From Pseudisothecium myosuroides (taxonomy: Eukaryota; Streptophyta; Bryopsida; Hypnales; Lembophyllaceae): a DNA stretch of 64,000 nucleotides. This document shows positions 35,325 to 46,533 of the stretch, piece by piece; the stretch's first letter is position 1; each line of letters begins with the position of its first letter. The DNA lies in the NCBI GenBank assembly GCA_951799445.1, contig OX637291.1:1490501-1554500 (forward strand), read 5' to 3'. The position numbers and the translations under genes are program-made. The notes under the pieces were generated by a model. It was not told where the DNA came from. It did not search any database and was given only the letters and a program-made list of their open reading frames with translations.

Positions 35325-36993
35325 TTAACCCCTAAAGGCCCAAGGCCTTTTCTTTGCCAAAAAACACTCAAAACTGCCATTTCTATAGCAAAGAGTAAAA
35401 AAATTTGAAAAATGTTTTTTTTGCACATCTAACTAAAGGATCTTACACCTAACTAGTTAAAAATGTGTAGAATTTTTTTAGAAATTTTGACCTCACAAAT
35501 TGTAAGATATCTGCATTTAAAGTAAAAAAAAACAAGTTTTTCAGCACACTACCGGAAGGTGAATGCAAGAAACACCTGCCAATTTTGTTGCATTTTTATA
35601 GTACTTATGATTTTTCTTCTAGAGTACTATAAAATTAGAAAAATATATATATATATTTTTTTAAAATATGGCTAATGTATGCACCTTTAAGATGAAGGTA
35701 ACCACCAAAGGAAATGCATAGAAAAATTCTTTAAGCTAGAGAACTAAAAAAGTGCCAAATCTCAAGAAAATGGATACTTTGATGTATAAATTAGTTTAAA
35801 ATAGGGAAAAAAATTAAATATATGAAATGAAAATTGGCCATTTGTAACAACTCTATGGAAATGGTCATTCACCCCCAAAAACTCCAAAATAATATTTTAT
35901 ATGTTTCAAAATGTAAGCAAAAAGAAGCGCACTTTGTGGACTTCTACACCACATACAATTAACTATTTTCAGAATTCCTTCCTTGCATAGCTACAAGTCT
36001 ACTAGAAGACCATGCCCTCCAAATTTCAGCTCAAAATTCATTTTTTTGGATACTAAATATTACTAAAAACCTCTAAATTGGCAAGTGTGACATATAATTG
36101 GGGGATATTTTTGGATAGTAAACTATTTTTGAAAATTTAAAAAAAATTAGGGAAGGTGTATAATAGTCATGAGTACCTTACCTATAAATCTTGCGTCATT
36201 TGGAGTTAGAACGCAAAAGTTATGGCCAAAAAAATATTCAAAACGCAAGGTGTGACGCAAAATAGTACAAGTGTTTCTTGCATTCACCCCCGACTATATT
36301 TTTTGACTTTAAACATTTTAACTTAAAATTTTTGCACTACAGAGTTTTGAGCTTTAAATCTTTATAGTACAGAATTGAGTTGAGAGTCTAGGGGGGAAAA
36401 AAACCCTCAAAAAAACATAATTATCATTCTTAAAAAAGATTGTTAAGTAGAAATAGGTACAAGATAAAAGGAAAATCTAAAACATTCATATATTTTAGAT
36501 GGAATTAAAATGCACTAATCCCAATGGTGAGATTGTTCTAGCAAGTAAACTAAACCATGCAAAAAAAAATTGAAAAATTTGAAAAATTACATTCAGAAAT
36601 GAATCCTACAAGTTACTTTTTTCAAGAAGATGCTCTAACTGCCCGAAAAACAAGAATGTCCATAACTTTCTCATAACAAATCCAAATGAAATGAATAAAA
36701 GATTTCCAGATAGACAAAAATATAATCTATGAGAAAAAAACATTTTTAAAAAAAATTCAAATTTTTGCCATTTTTTTTTGTAGCACTAGCTGCCCCCGTC
36801 CCTTGTTTTGAGCTTATTTGGTCATAACTTTATTTCCCGTGCACTGATTGTGAAAAAATTATATTTCCACAAAGCTAATCAGTTTTTCTACCTCCAAATT
36901 TTTTTCAAAAAATCAGAAGAAAATTTCAGCTCGTAGGTACCTGCCTGAAAATGCGTTTGTCCCCCGAAGGGACAACGGTCCTTTAGGGGTTAA
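35325..36993 (+). mobile_element. TTAA-flanked transposon, family A, copy 3, carrying a nested element
   Basis: Starts TTAACCCCTAAAGGCCCAAG and ends CAACGGTCCTTTAGGGGTTA plus A. Without the nested 35557-36289 element its length is about 935 bp, the same as the other copies. The right end carries the hairpin GTCCCCCGAAGGGAC. The host sequence resumes in phase with the other copies after the insert (GACTTTAAACATTTTAACTT). Confidence 0.85.
35557..36289. mobile_element. Non-autonomous element, family C, copy 2, nested in a family A element
   Basis: The left end AGGTGAATGCAAGAAACACC and right end GTGTTTCTTGCATTCACCC are inverted repeats like those at 20719 and 21445. Flanks are CGGA and CCGA, compatible with a 4-bp target duplication with one change. 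Comparison with undisturbed family A copies (GCACATTGCGGGACYGGA) locates the insertion point. Length 733 bp, close to the 727 bp of copy 1. Confidence 0.75.
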
Positions 36994-37174
36994 CTATGCT
37001 TAAATAACGCTTCTTGAACAGTTGACAATTACAGAAACTCTCACCAACAATAGTACAAAGCTACCAGAGATATGCAAAAAAGGATGGATAATTTCTTTGT
37101 TGTTGGAGTTTGAAACGACAATTGAATCCACAAAAGCCATTTAGCAAGGGTGAAAGGGTGGAGAGATGCTCTAA
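36994..37174. other. Short unique stretch ending in a GATGCTC element end
   Basis: The stretch ends with GATGCTC at 37165-37171, followed by TAA and the GAGCATC start of the next element. The left end of the element that finishes here was not found. Confidence 0.35.
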
Positions 37175-37568
37175 GAGCATCCACACCCATACTCCAAACC
37201 TAGAGTTTGGATGTCCATCCCAGGGCCCATAGAGATCCCCACCCATGACCTCGCAATTAAAAAGTGAGTGGGCTCTTCAAAAATTGGCCAAGTCATTCAA
37301 TAGTTGAGGGCCGTAAGTTGCTACATGGAGCTTAGATTTAGGCGAATGTGTCATACAACCAAAAATAGCTGGCTCATAAATTAACTCTCTCTTGGTTGGA
37401 AGGCATATGCTCTCACAAGGGAGACATGGGGGCAATACATGTACAACCTTGGGCATCTATTGCGTGCAAAGGTGAGGTAACGAAGTTGACTCTCCACATT
37501 GAATCTTGCTTGAGCCCTCTAAAACTAGGTTTGAGTGTCATTTATCTTGAGGAAGGGTGCGGATGCTC
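37175..37568. mobile_element. GAGCATC-type Tourist-like MITE (394 bp)
   Basis: Starts GAGCATCCACACCC and ends GGGTGCGGATGCTC, inverted with one mismatch. Flanks are TAA on the left and TAT on the right, near the 3-bp TWA duplication of PIF/Harbinger elements. It contains no domain; the small open frames inside are not supported. Confidence 0.6.
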
Positions 37569-38292
37569 TATGGTCAATACCTTGTTCAATGGATGACTTC
37601 ACTTGAGATTGTAGGATGGAAAAACCATGTTTTTCATTCAATATCTTTTTTGGAAGTTGCTTGAGTACATTTTCAGTGAATGGCATTGCAAATTCCTTTA
37701 TTATGGTATTATTGGCTTTCAAAAGAAGAAGATGTTTAATCCACATATTACCCTTGTAGTATATTTTAGCCATTTCTTGCTATTTACTCTTAATGTGAAT
37801 TTTAGCCATAAAAATGATATTCTTTGAATTTAGGTTTGACTAATGAAATGAAGCTTATCAAGTACATTTTCCACTCTTGAAGAATCAAAAAAATTGAAAA
37901 ATTTGTAAATTTCAATACTTTATAGCAACGTCAGGCCTATAGTCATGGTTTGTTGGTTTTTTTAATTTTAGAATGAAACAATAACTTTTGTACTTTGGTT
38001 TATATCATGATGTTATACACCATATTATACATCTATAGTGAAAATTTCAGATTTTTTGAGTATATTTTGCATTTGATATGAATCTTTTTCATTTTTTTCC
38101 TTTAAAAATTCACATCAATTTCAAATTTTCCAAAAAAACTTTGAAAACTTTACAACTTGTAGTACACAAACAATTTCATCTCTGAAAAATAAATGTAATA
38201 TTTCTCATTCATATCTAGTTGCAAAGTGGCAACAAACAAAGCTTGTGATGGACAATGAGGCTTGAAATCAGTGGGTATGAGCTTGCCAGCCA

Positions 38293-38518
38293 GGGCGGAT
38301 TGACCCCTTTATTGCCCCATCCAAATTTAAATGTAAAAATTGTCCCTATTTTGTGCTGCTTAAATTTCGTATTTTTTCACCCCACCTAGTTCATTTTAGG
38401 CCTCTAATCGCAAAATAAATTCAAAATTTGAAAATTTTATCATATATGGAAAATAAAAAATTCTAGTGTTTTCTCCAAGGGTTAAACATGGGGCAATAAG
38501 GGGATCAATCCTCCCTTC
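38293..38518. mobile_element. Small inverted-repeat element (226 bp)
   Basis: The left end AGGGCGGATTGACCCCTTTA is followed by TTGCCCCAT. The right end begins ATGGGGCAATAAGGGGATCA and closes ATCCTCCCTT. These are inverted copies of 29-30 bp with about four mismatches. The CAGGG-like start resembles hAT ends, but no 8-bp duplication is visible. Confidence 0.6.
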
Positions 38519-38545
38519 TAGGGATGATACAGTAATAAGTAAGCT

Positions 38546-38775
38546 TTAACCCTTAAACGCCAAAAGGGTGACCCTCGAAATCATCCTTTTCTATTACCAT
38601 GTGAATCATTAGCCTCCAAAATTGCGAAAATACTCATTGCAAGTCAAACTACTGTAGAAGATCTTCCCTTTCCACAACAAATTTTGAGGATGAATAGTTG
38701 CACTTCTGTCCTATACAGTTTGATTCCCTGTCATCCATCGGACTCAAAGTGTCCACCTCGACGTTTAAGCTTTAA
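38546..38775. mobile_element. TTAA-flanked MITE, family D, copy 2 (230 bp)
   Basis: Starts TTAACCCTTAAACGCC and ends CGACGTTTAAGCTTTAA. The interior matches 23915-24144: TGTAGAAGATCTTCCCTTTC, GATGAATAGTTGCACTTCTG and GTCCTATACAG. It lies 27 bp to the right of the 38293-38518 element. Confidence 0.75.
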
Positions 38776-39808
38776 GTTTTAGACTTCTTCCTCCAGGATT
38801 TTATTTTCCCAAGAATTCCAGTACCTGGCCACCACAAATTGTCCCTCTCCCATTCTTCTAAATTTAGAACAGGACTCGACTGCTTTGTCTTACGCCCTCT
38901 ATCCACGGCCTTATATTAATCTTACCAAAACTAAGATTCTCGCCACTAAAAACTTTATGCTAGTTTTAAAAAAAAAAAGGAAGTTTATGCTAGGAATGAG
39001 GAAACGCCGTTAAAACCCATTCTTGTTACTTTCAGCTGTTTCGAGGTCAACGTGGAATTTTCAACTTGGATCTTCCAATAGCCAGCATTCCAAAACGCCA
39101 AAGTAGATGTTTTCTTGAGAATTATACCAAAATTTCAAAGCTTTGAGTCTTAAAGTGATCAAAAGTTTTGACTGGGTCCCTCGTTATACAATACCATATA
39201 TTCACAAAAGTATATATATTCTAAATATGTATTTATGGTGACCAATTCATGGCTAACTTAAAAGATCTTACTGAAAGGCTTCCCATATGGATGGCTTTAC
39301 AGTATATGAAACCAGCTTTTCAGGGAATCTTGTCACTTGCAATTGCCCTTTCATTGGTGAAGAAGCCCTAATTCCGTGCAGTGTGGAGCATTTTCCACTT
39401 ATTATTTTGAGCTATTCATTGCAAAGAAAAAGATTTGACTTGCGCTCATATTCTTCCATAGGAAAGCCATAGGAAGGCCATGATGTGTCAATAATTTCAA
39501 AGCAAAGTTGACTCACTATCATTCGTACGCAACTACGCTTGAATTCAAGAGTTTCAATAGGGAATAGGGAAAGGAGCGCCAATGCATGGGAAGCAAGAGT
39601 GACCCCAATGTTGAAGTTCTAGGAAGTTATGATTAGTTTAGATTCGTCAACGTTTTTTGGGTTGTGTGTACCCTACCTTCATAGGTTTTATATTGATGTT
39701 GTACTGGAGTAGAGTTGTATGGTTTCTACATGGTAGACTACTTTATTAATCATATAGGAGACTTGGAGATTGAACGGTAGACCATCTTATTGTCCGCATA
39801 AGAGACCT

Positions 39809-39917
39809 AATCCTACACATGGTAGCTTCGCGTCACTGGCTTTTCAACCAAATGCAATGACCAATTATGTGAATCAACGGTTCCTCTCGTACTAAGTTGA
39901 ATTACTATTGCGGCACC
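39809..39917 (-). rRNA. Fragment of 26S/28S rRNA (sarcin-ricin loop region), pseudogene
   Basis: The minus strand reads CGCAATAGTAATTCAACTTA then GTACGAGAGGAACCGTTGAT, the universally conserved sarcin-ricin loop and its flanks. It continues into ACAUAATTGGTCATTGCATT-like sequence, GGTTGAAAAGCCAGTGACGC and GAAGCTACCATGTG. The match to large-subunit rRNA is continuous for about 105 bp and diverges sharply at both ends. Several substitutions at invariant sites show that it is not functional. It is a dispersed fragment, possibly retroposed or part of an rRNA-derived repeat. Confidence 0.85.
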
Positions 39918-40912
39918 GATGGATTCAAGTCTACAAAATGGATCATGTATGCCGTAAGTCAAACTCATCATATGTCAAATTTGTCAACTAGTCATAATTA
40001 TTTATAGAGTATAAAACAAGAATTCTGTGAATTTTTTGACTCTTTCACTCTCTTTGAAGGTCATTGGCTTAGTTTTTTGAAATATACTTGGGTCCATACA
40101 TTGGATGCTATTTATGCTAGGCAACTAAAAAAAATTCTAGCTAAACAAAAACTTTTAAATTATATAAAATAAGAATTCTTCAAGTAATTCACGCACATCT
40201 TAGAGCATTTCTATTGCATTCATGTTACTTAAAGCCCCCTAAAAGTACCCCTTGAACACACATGGTTACTCTGAAACATAATAAACGTCCTATCCAAACT
40301 TACTTTTAATCGTCTGTCAAAAAACATGTTTAAAATTTTAAGGATGAAAAAAATCATTGTAACTAGTAATTTGCAAGTACAAAGTCCCACATGCCCACTA
40401 TTAGTATACATCTACAAAGAATACAAGGTTGCACTAGACAATGTACCATGTACATAGGGATTGTAGGACACTGATGGAAATTAAAGCTGTGTGATTTCAA
40501 TGAAGAGGTGACCTCCGATGGTAGTAAGGATCTAAGTCCTAAACCTACTATGTGTAGATACCTTTGTATTTATATTGATTTTGGATATTGTTAAATAAAC
40601 AAAAATCTTGTTAATACTTTGTTCAACTTCAATTTTTCCATTACATGATCACAACTATATGTGAACGAAGTTATTTGTTTTTATTCTTTAGAAATAAAAC
40701 CACAAGTATTTGATAAGTCATATTGTGAGGCATGGAAAGTCAAACTACCCTCAATAGACTTTTCTTTATGATGGTCACAAAGCCAAATTCATCATTATTA
40801 TCATCATCATTGTAATTTAAGGGTGAAAAATAAATTAATCAAGCATCTACACTACGTGAGGCTCTATTCCTTCTTTTCAATCTACATAACATAATTAAGA
40901 ACAACCTATACA

Positions 40913-41020
40913 CTACAAAAGAAAGGGGTGTTTTAAGTGATCTTTTAAGTATATTCCTAAACATAAGATTATAAGTAATGACCTTTAAGGAGATTTTTAG
41001 CAAAATTTTATTAGAAACAC
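40913..41020. repeat. Dispersed repeat copy, pair with 18549-18640
   Basis: CACTACAAAAGAAAGGGGTG, then TTTTAAGTATATTCC, ACATAAGATTATAAGT and GACCTTTAAGGAGATTTT match the 18.5 kb copy for about 100 bp. Confidence 0.6.
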
Positions 41021-41694
41021 ATGCATATGTGATGTAACTGCACATGCATTTTACTAAACATGTTGTAAATTAATTATGAATGCTAATATATTAATACAGT
41101 GTACAAAGTAGTTATTGCTTCTTTTGAGGTGATAGTGTCAAACCATGTCAAAAACAATAAAAACCATAAATGATTACAAGAAGGATATACGTGTCAATTT
41201 TCCATTGGTTGTAAAAAATTTATGCAAATTCTCAAAGGTATAAAACTACCCATTTTTCTATTAAATGTAATAGTTTTACAATCAATCCTAAATCCTAAAT
41301 AATCTCTTTAACAACCTTGTCTTCAATTTCATGTCTCCTCCTTCTTTGTCCCCTTTTGCCTCTTTCCTGCAACATTTGAAAAATAATAATTATACAACTA
41401 TCATAAATTTCAGCATTCAAATTTCAAACACACTCTAATACAAAATCTTGTTCTATCTTTGAACAACCAAATCTCGTTTCATTTGGGTATCTTTATAAAC
41501 AACCAATTTCTTTCCACAAAACTTGTGCCATTCAAATATGCAATTGTAACAAAACATGAGGTGCAATGAACTTGCAAAGGCTCTTATAAGAAATGTTTGC
41601 ATACAAATCTTCATTCAATCTTTGTAAACAGACAATTCCTTTTTGACGAAACTTAAAAATTAAGACATAAGTATAAACCACCTACAAGTTGGAA

Positions 41695-42545
41695 AACACT
41701 TGCATTTTTTTTTTTTTTTTTTTTTTTTTTTGAACAAATGGAAAATATCATTGCATTAAAAGGAACCTGGAAACAAGAGCCAAGCCAAAGCTGGCGAATG
41801 AAGAGATAAGAGCAAAAAGACAGAAAGACAAAACAAGACGAGAAACAAAGCCAACATCACAAAGTTTAGACCCTACGATTTGGCAACAATTATCGTGCGG
41901 TTATTGTTGTTTCATGGGTTCGTACCATAATTGCACTGACTCAGTGTATTTTTACGCACTGAATCAGTGCGAAAACAATGAATATCAATAGCGTACAGTT
42001 TATGTACTTTAACTATACAATTGTTGTGTCAAAACTGCACAACAATCATATAGTTAAAGTACATAAACCGTACGCTATTGATATTCATTGTTTTCGCACT
42101 GATTCAGTGTGTAAAAATACACTGAGTCAGTGCAATTATGGTACAAACCCATGAAACAATGATAACCGCACGATAATTGTTGCCAAATCGTAGGGTCTAA
42201 ACTTTGTGATGAAGGAACTAAAAGAAGGAGCAAATGGTAGGACCTTGACTACTCCAAACAATGGTGGAACCACTCTGAAAAGCTAACACTGGAGATTGGA
42301 GCCAAATACTATCAAACTTGGACCAAATAGCTTTTTGACGATGAGGGTGATGCCGTACAGTGATCTGCGCTTTGAATTGTGCTGCCCTATTCCACATCGT
42401 TTCACCAACGTCCGCACAACTTAGAGGCTCTTCCTTGTGGCTTATATGGATCGCCCGCAACAACACCGTCTTTTCTAGGAGAACCTCATACAAGACAAGT
42501 TGTGGAGTTCCCTACTGGACTCCGGCAGGGCAACACTTGCATTTT
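41695..42545 (-). mobile_element. LINE insertion with poly(A) tail and 14-bp target duplication, carrying a hairpin element
   Basis: Bounded by identical AACACTTGCATTTT at 41695-41708 and 42532-42545. A run of 27 T (41705-41731) is the poly(A) tail of an element inserted on the minus strand; before it the minus strand reads GCAATGATATTTTCCATTTG. A minus frame of 91 codons ends at 42218. On the plus strand, 42420-42500 encodes LWLIWIARNNTVF, a pattern seen near the end of plant LINE ORF2 proteins. That orientation conflicts with the tail unless the 5' part is inverted (twin priming). The element is 5' truncated and dead. A hairpin element occupies 41855-42211 inside it. Confidence 0.65.
41855..42211. 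mobile_element. Near-perfect 357-bp hairpin element (arms 174 bp each)
   Basis: The left arm 41855-42028 and right arm 42038-42211 are inverted copies of identical length with roughly eight mismatches by eye, separated by a 9-base loop TCAAAACTG. Ends are CATCACAAAGTTTAGACC and GGTCTAAACTTTGTGATG. Within each arm is a smaller dyad around ACTGACTCAGT. It sits inside the LINE 3' region, so it inserted after the LINE or travelled with it. A transcript through it would fold into long double-stranded RNA. Confidence 0.85.
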
Positions 42546-44901
42546 GGAGGTTGAAACGAAGATGTAAACTTCTGATTGCAAAAACGGAACTTGACAACTG
42601 ACCTCAAAAAATGTACCTCAATTATGCCCTTGTCCCTGCTTAAATATCAAACACACCCTCTTGCAAGCCCTAGAATTTATAAAAAATCTCGAGAATTCTA
42701 AGAGCACTTGAATTCTAAAAAATTCTACAGGACGTGTTGCCAACTTTCGGAGTGCTTATGTTGTAGTGCCTCCAATTGCATTCCTGCACTCTCCAAACAA
42801 CAACAACGTCAACAAGGCAATTTTAGTTTATCTTTTATAATGGCAAGGCCTAAGACTATTTCTATAATCGTCCGATTAATCACATACCCCTGCAAGCCCT
42901 AGAATTTACAAACAATTTGGTGAATTCCAAGAGCACTTGAAAATTGATAAATTCTATGTATTATATTGTCAGGCATTACCAAATGAAGTGCTCCTGACCT
43001 ACGTTGACCTTCGATGTCTACACATAATATTTTCCAAGTATAAAAAAAAGAGCAACAATATTCTAGCACCCAATCTAGAAAAAGCATATATATTATAAAT
43101 TTTTTTAACATAAAAATAAATACAAATTTTGTATTTGATGGAGATTCAAGAAATCAAAGACATACCTTCAAGATCTCACCGGAGGTCTAGAATGGCTCAA
43201 TTTCTTGCTTGATCTCTCTTTTTGTTGTTTCCTTTGTAGCATTAAAAAAATTGATTGAAGTAGTGTCAAAACATAACTAACAGCAATGAATACCAACAAA
43301 AAACTCCAATCACACATTTAAAGCAGTACATATGTCTTTTTAGGTACTATACACCCGATCATCTCTTACGATGGTAATCAACGGCAACTGTTTATTTTTT
43401 TAATTGGAGATCAATGGAATTAGAGAAGAGGGAGGGATTTTTTAAAATCGATATTAATGGCTCTAAATTTTTTGAAAGGGGGAGGAGGAAAAAACTGTAG
43501 GAACAATACTTGCTTGCATCTTTTCAAAGGATAGTTAATACATTACAGTTTGGAGCTTCCTCAATGGAGATGCACCAGGGTGCAAAGCGGTCCATGTACA
43601 AGATACGGACACATAACAAAGCAAAAAACCCTTGACCCATGAGGCATGAAAAATTCAAACAAAGCTCAAAGATAATTTGTTTTGGCAAATTTAAACAGCT
43701 TCAATCTTCCCAATAGTTATGCATAAGTCTAAAACTTGGTCCTTTGAAATTTGTAATAATGCAATGCTAGTCATTTTTAAAAATGGTTTGAAAATCAAAA
43801 TTGTGTCAAAATAGACAAGAGTGCGTATTGAGTGCACAAGAGTGCACAAAGAGCTTAACTTCTAAAAATTGGTGGAGTATAGCTTGCAACCATCCTAGTG
43901 AGGTATCTTGTAGGTAGCTCCATTGGAGGATGACAAAAATAGGTAAAATCCTTATCCTATCTTCTTTGTAATCATGGGAAGAGACGGCTTCTCTTGAGAT
44001 ATAGAGGAGGAAGAAAGGGAGAGTAAAAGTTTACTCCCTCCAATCCCATAATACTAGCTGATCCCTCTTGTTTATTTCATTTGTCCCAACTGATTACTTA
44101 TCTCCTTTAGCAACATAGTTCAAACCTAATTTTAGCAATAATGACCATCAAATTAGGGTTGGAGGTAGAGTTTTCCAGGATGACAAGTGATGCTCTCAAT
44201 CTTTTGACGCTCAAACATCCAAAACCTAGACAATGAACAAAGAGGTTCAGGGGTCTTTTTTTACCACAAAACATTTCATTCATCCAAACCAATGTTTGAC
44301 TTTTAGAAAAACTGAAAACATTTAATGCACTGATTGAATTTGATGAAATTGATCGAGGTAAATTATATATATAATTTATTATTTACTATTTACTATTTTA
44401 CTATTTTGAAGATAATCTTTGGCACTAATGAAGAGAACCTTTTCAATATGTGGGGTCAAAAAGACCATTAATTGGCTTAGCGAGCCATGGCCAAGACTCA
44501 CTAAAGGAGATCACTTATTTCCAATTAGGTTTCCATTCTAGCACCTTAGGCTGCTTAATTTCCGAGCAGCTGAAGTGTAGGTGACAACTTGCGTACAACA
44601 GGACCTACAAGAGCAACAAAAATGTCCAGGAGGTGTACTTTGAAAGTATACAATGATCACACCATGTACATTGAAATTCACAATGATTACTTGCATTGAT
44701 TTTGTAACCATCCTATGGTTGAAAACAAGTTCGCCTACGCATCGAGAATGGAACAAATAAAATCTTCCCCCAAAAAATTCATAGTAATTTTGTTTTTGAC
44801 GGAAAAAATGTAAAAAATTATGAAACCCTACTGAAATCTATTTTTCTACACGGGGAAATTTTTTCCTAAACTTTCCCCATGCTACAAATAGGTTGAATTG
44901 T
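42546..44901. other. Intergenic stretch with a local duplication
   Basis: No gene. A block beginning TGCAAGCCCTAGAATTTA occurs at 42662 and again at 42890, each followed about 30 bp later by AAGAGCACTTGAA. This is a duplication with a period near 228 bp. The rest shows nothing recognisable. Confidence 0.4.
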
Positions 44902-45819
44902 TTAACCCTTAAAGGACCGTTGTCCCTTCGGGGGACAAATGAAATTTTGGGTAGGTACCTACGGGCTGAATTTTTGTCATGATTTTTCGAAACTTTTTTT
45001 GAAGATAGAAAAATAGATAAGCTTTGTGGTAATATAATTTTTTTTCTTAATCGGTGTTTGGGAACAAAAGTTATGACCAAATAAACTCAAAACAGGAGAC
45101 GGAGGGCAGCCAAATTTTTTTGCAAAAATTTGAATTTTTTTTTGAATTTTTTTTTCTCATAGATTATGTTTTTGTCTATCTGGAAAGCTTTGATTCATTT
45201 CATTTGGGTTTGTTATGAGAAAGTTATGGACATTCTTGTTTTTCAAGCAGTTAGAGCATCTTCTTGAAAAAAATAACTTGTAGGATGCATTTCTGAATGC
45301 AATTTTTCAAATTTTCAATTTTTTTTTGCATGGTTTAGTTTATTTGCCAGTAAAATCTCACCATTGGAATTAGTGCATTTTAATTCCATCTAAAAGATAT
45401 TAATATTTTAGATTTTCCATCTATCTTGTACCTACTTCTACTTAACAACTTTTTTAAGAATGAAAATTAAGTTTTTTTGAATTTTTTTTCTTAGACTCTC
45501 AACTCAATTCTCCACTTCAAAGATTTAAATCTCTAAACTCTTTAGTGCAAAAAATTTAAGTTAAAAATGTTCAAAGTCAAAAAATCTAGTCCCGCAATGT
45601 GCTAAAAAACTTGTTTTTTCCACTTTAAATGCAAATATCTTGCAATCTGTGTGGTCAAAAATTCTGAAATTTTTTCCACATTTTTTATACTAGTTAGGTG
45701 TAAGATCCTATGGTTAGATGTGAAAAACAAACAATTAAATTTATTTAACTCTTTGCTATAGAAATGGCAGTTTTCAGTGTTTTTTGGCAGAAAAAAGGCC
45801 TCAATCATTCAGGGGTTAA
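44902..45819 (-). mobile_element. TTAA-flanked transposon, family A, copy 4 (reverse orientation)
   Basis: Reads from the other end: TTAACCCTTAAAGGACCGTT, the hairpin GTCCCTTCGGGGGAC, then the family interior in reverse, ending TCATTCAGGGGTTAA. 918 bp. Orientation differs from the other four copies, which shows independent insertion rather than tandem growth. Confidence 0.85.
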
Positions 45820-46533
45820 ATGAGCAGAAATGGATGATCATCTTGATAGTTGCCCATGCCCTTGCCAATTTTTGAAGTGGCTGGGCATCATTTGCAGTTG
45901 GCGTGTGTGCCATGGGGGAGTATTTCAAGTCCGGCCCCGTCCATTGGCCAAGTCGAGGCCCTTGGCGAGTTGGTGTGGGGCTGCTGTAAAGGTTAAGTTA
46001 ACCGTTAAAGGACATTGCAAGCCCCACATGCATTTTGAAAGTCAAACTTGCATTTTTCACCTAATTTTTGATTTTAAATGCTTTTAAGCTTAACTAACAA
46101 AATGTAGCTCCAATAATCTACTTTTTACTCCATTTGAATTTTTTTCAAAATCGTTAAAAGTGTAATTTTTATGACACTTTGAAGAGATCATCTTGAAAGC
46201 TCAAAATACACCACTTTTTGAACTTTTTCTATCAAATTTCTCTTGCTATGAACTTAAAGAGTAAATCAATTATACCATAATGTTTTTCACTATTATTTCC
46301 ATTTTCCTTAAATTTTTCATACTATTTTAACTATTTTTGTAATTACTATGATTTTTACAAAGAAATTTCTTTTAAAAATCATATAAAATTGAATTTGAAG
46401 TTTTTAGTTATGAAAAATTGAGATTAAATCTTAAACATATATTACTACATGTGAAAAATATTAAAATTTTGAAATATGTGTTTTAATGTAGAAATCCAAT
46501 GAAGTTTGACCAAGCTTGGACATGAAATGTTTT
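45820..46533. other. Intergenic stretch
   Basis: No gene or clear element. TTAACCGTTAAAGGAC at 46000 resembles a family A start, but no matching right end was found. Confidence 0.35.

Larger units (their letters stand above)
37569..41694. other. Intergenic AT-rich stretch with three mapped repeats
   Basis: No gene. It contains the inverted-repeat element at 38293-38518, the TTAA element at 38546-38775, the rRNA fragment at 39809-39917 and the repeat at 40913-41020, each listed separately. The remaining sequence shows nothing recognisable. Confidence 0.4.

Noticed and set aside
45999..46015. TTAACCGTTAAAGGAC, like the start of a family A element
   Set aside because: No matching right end and the following sequence does not match the family interior.
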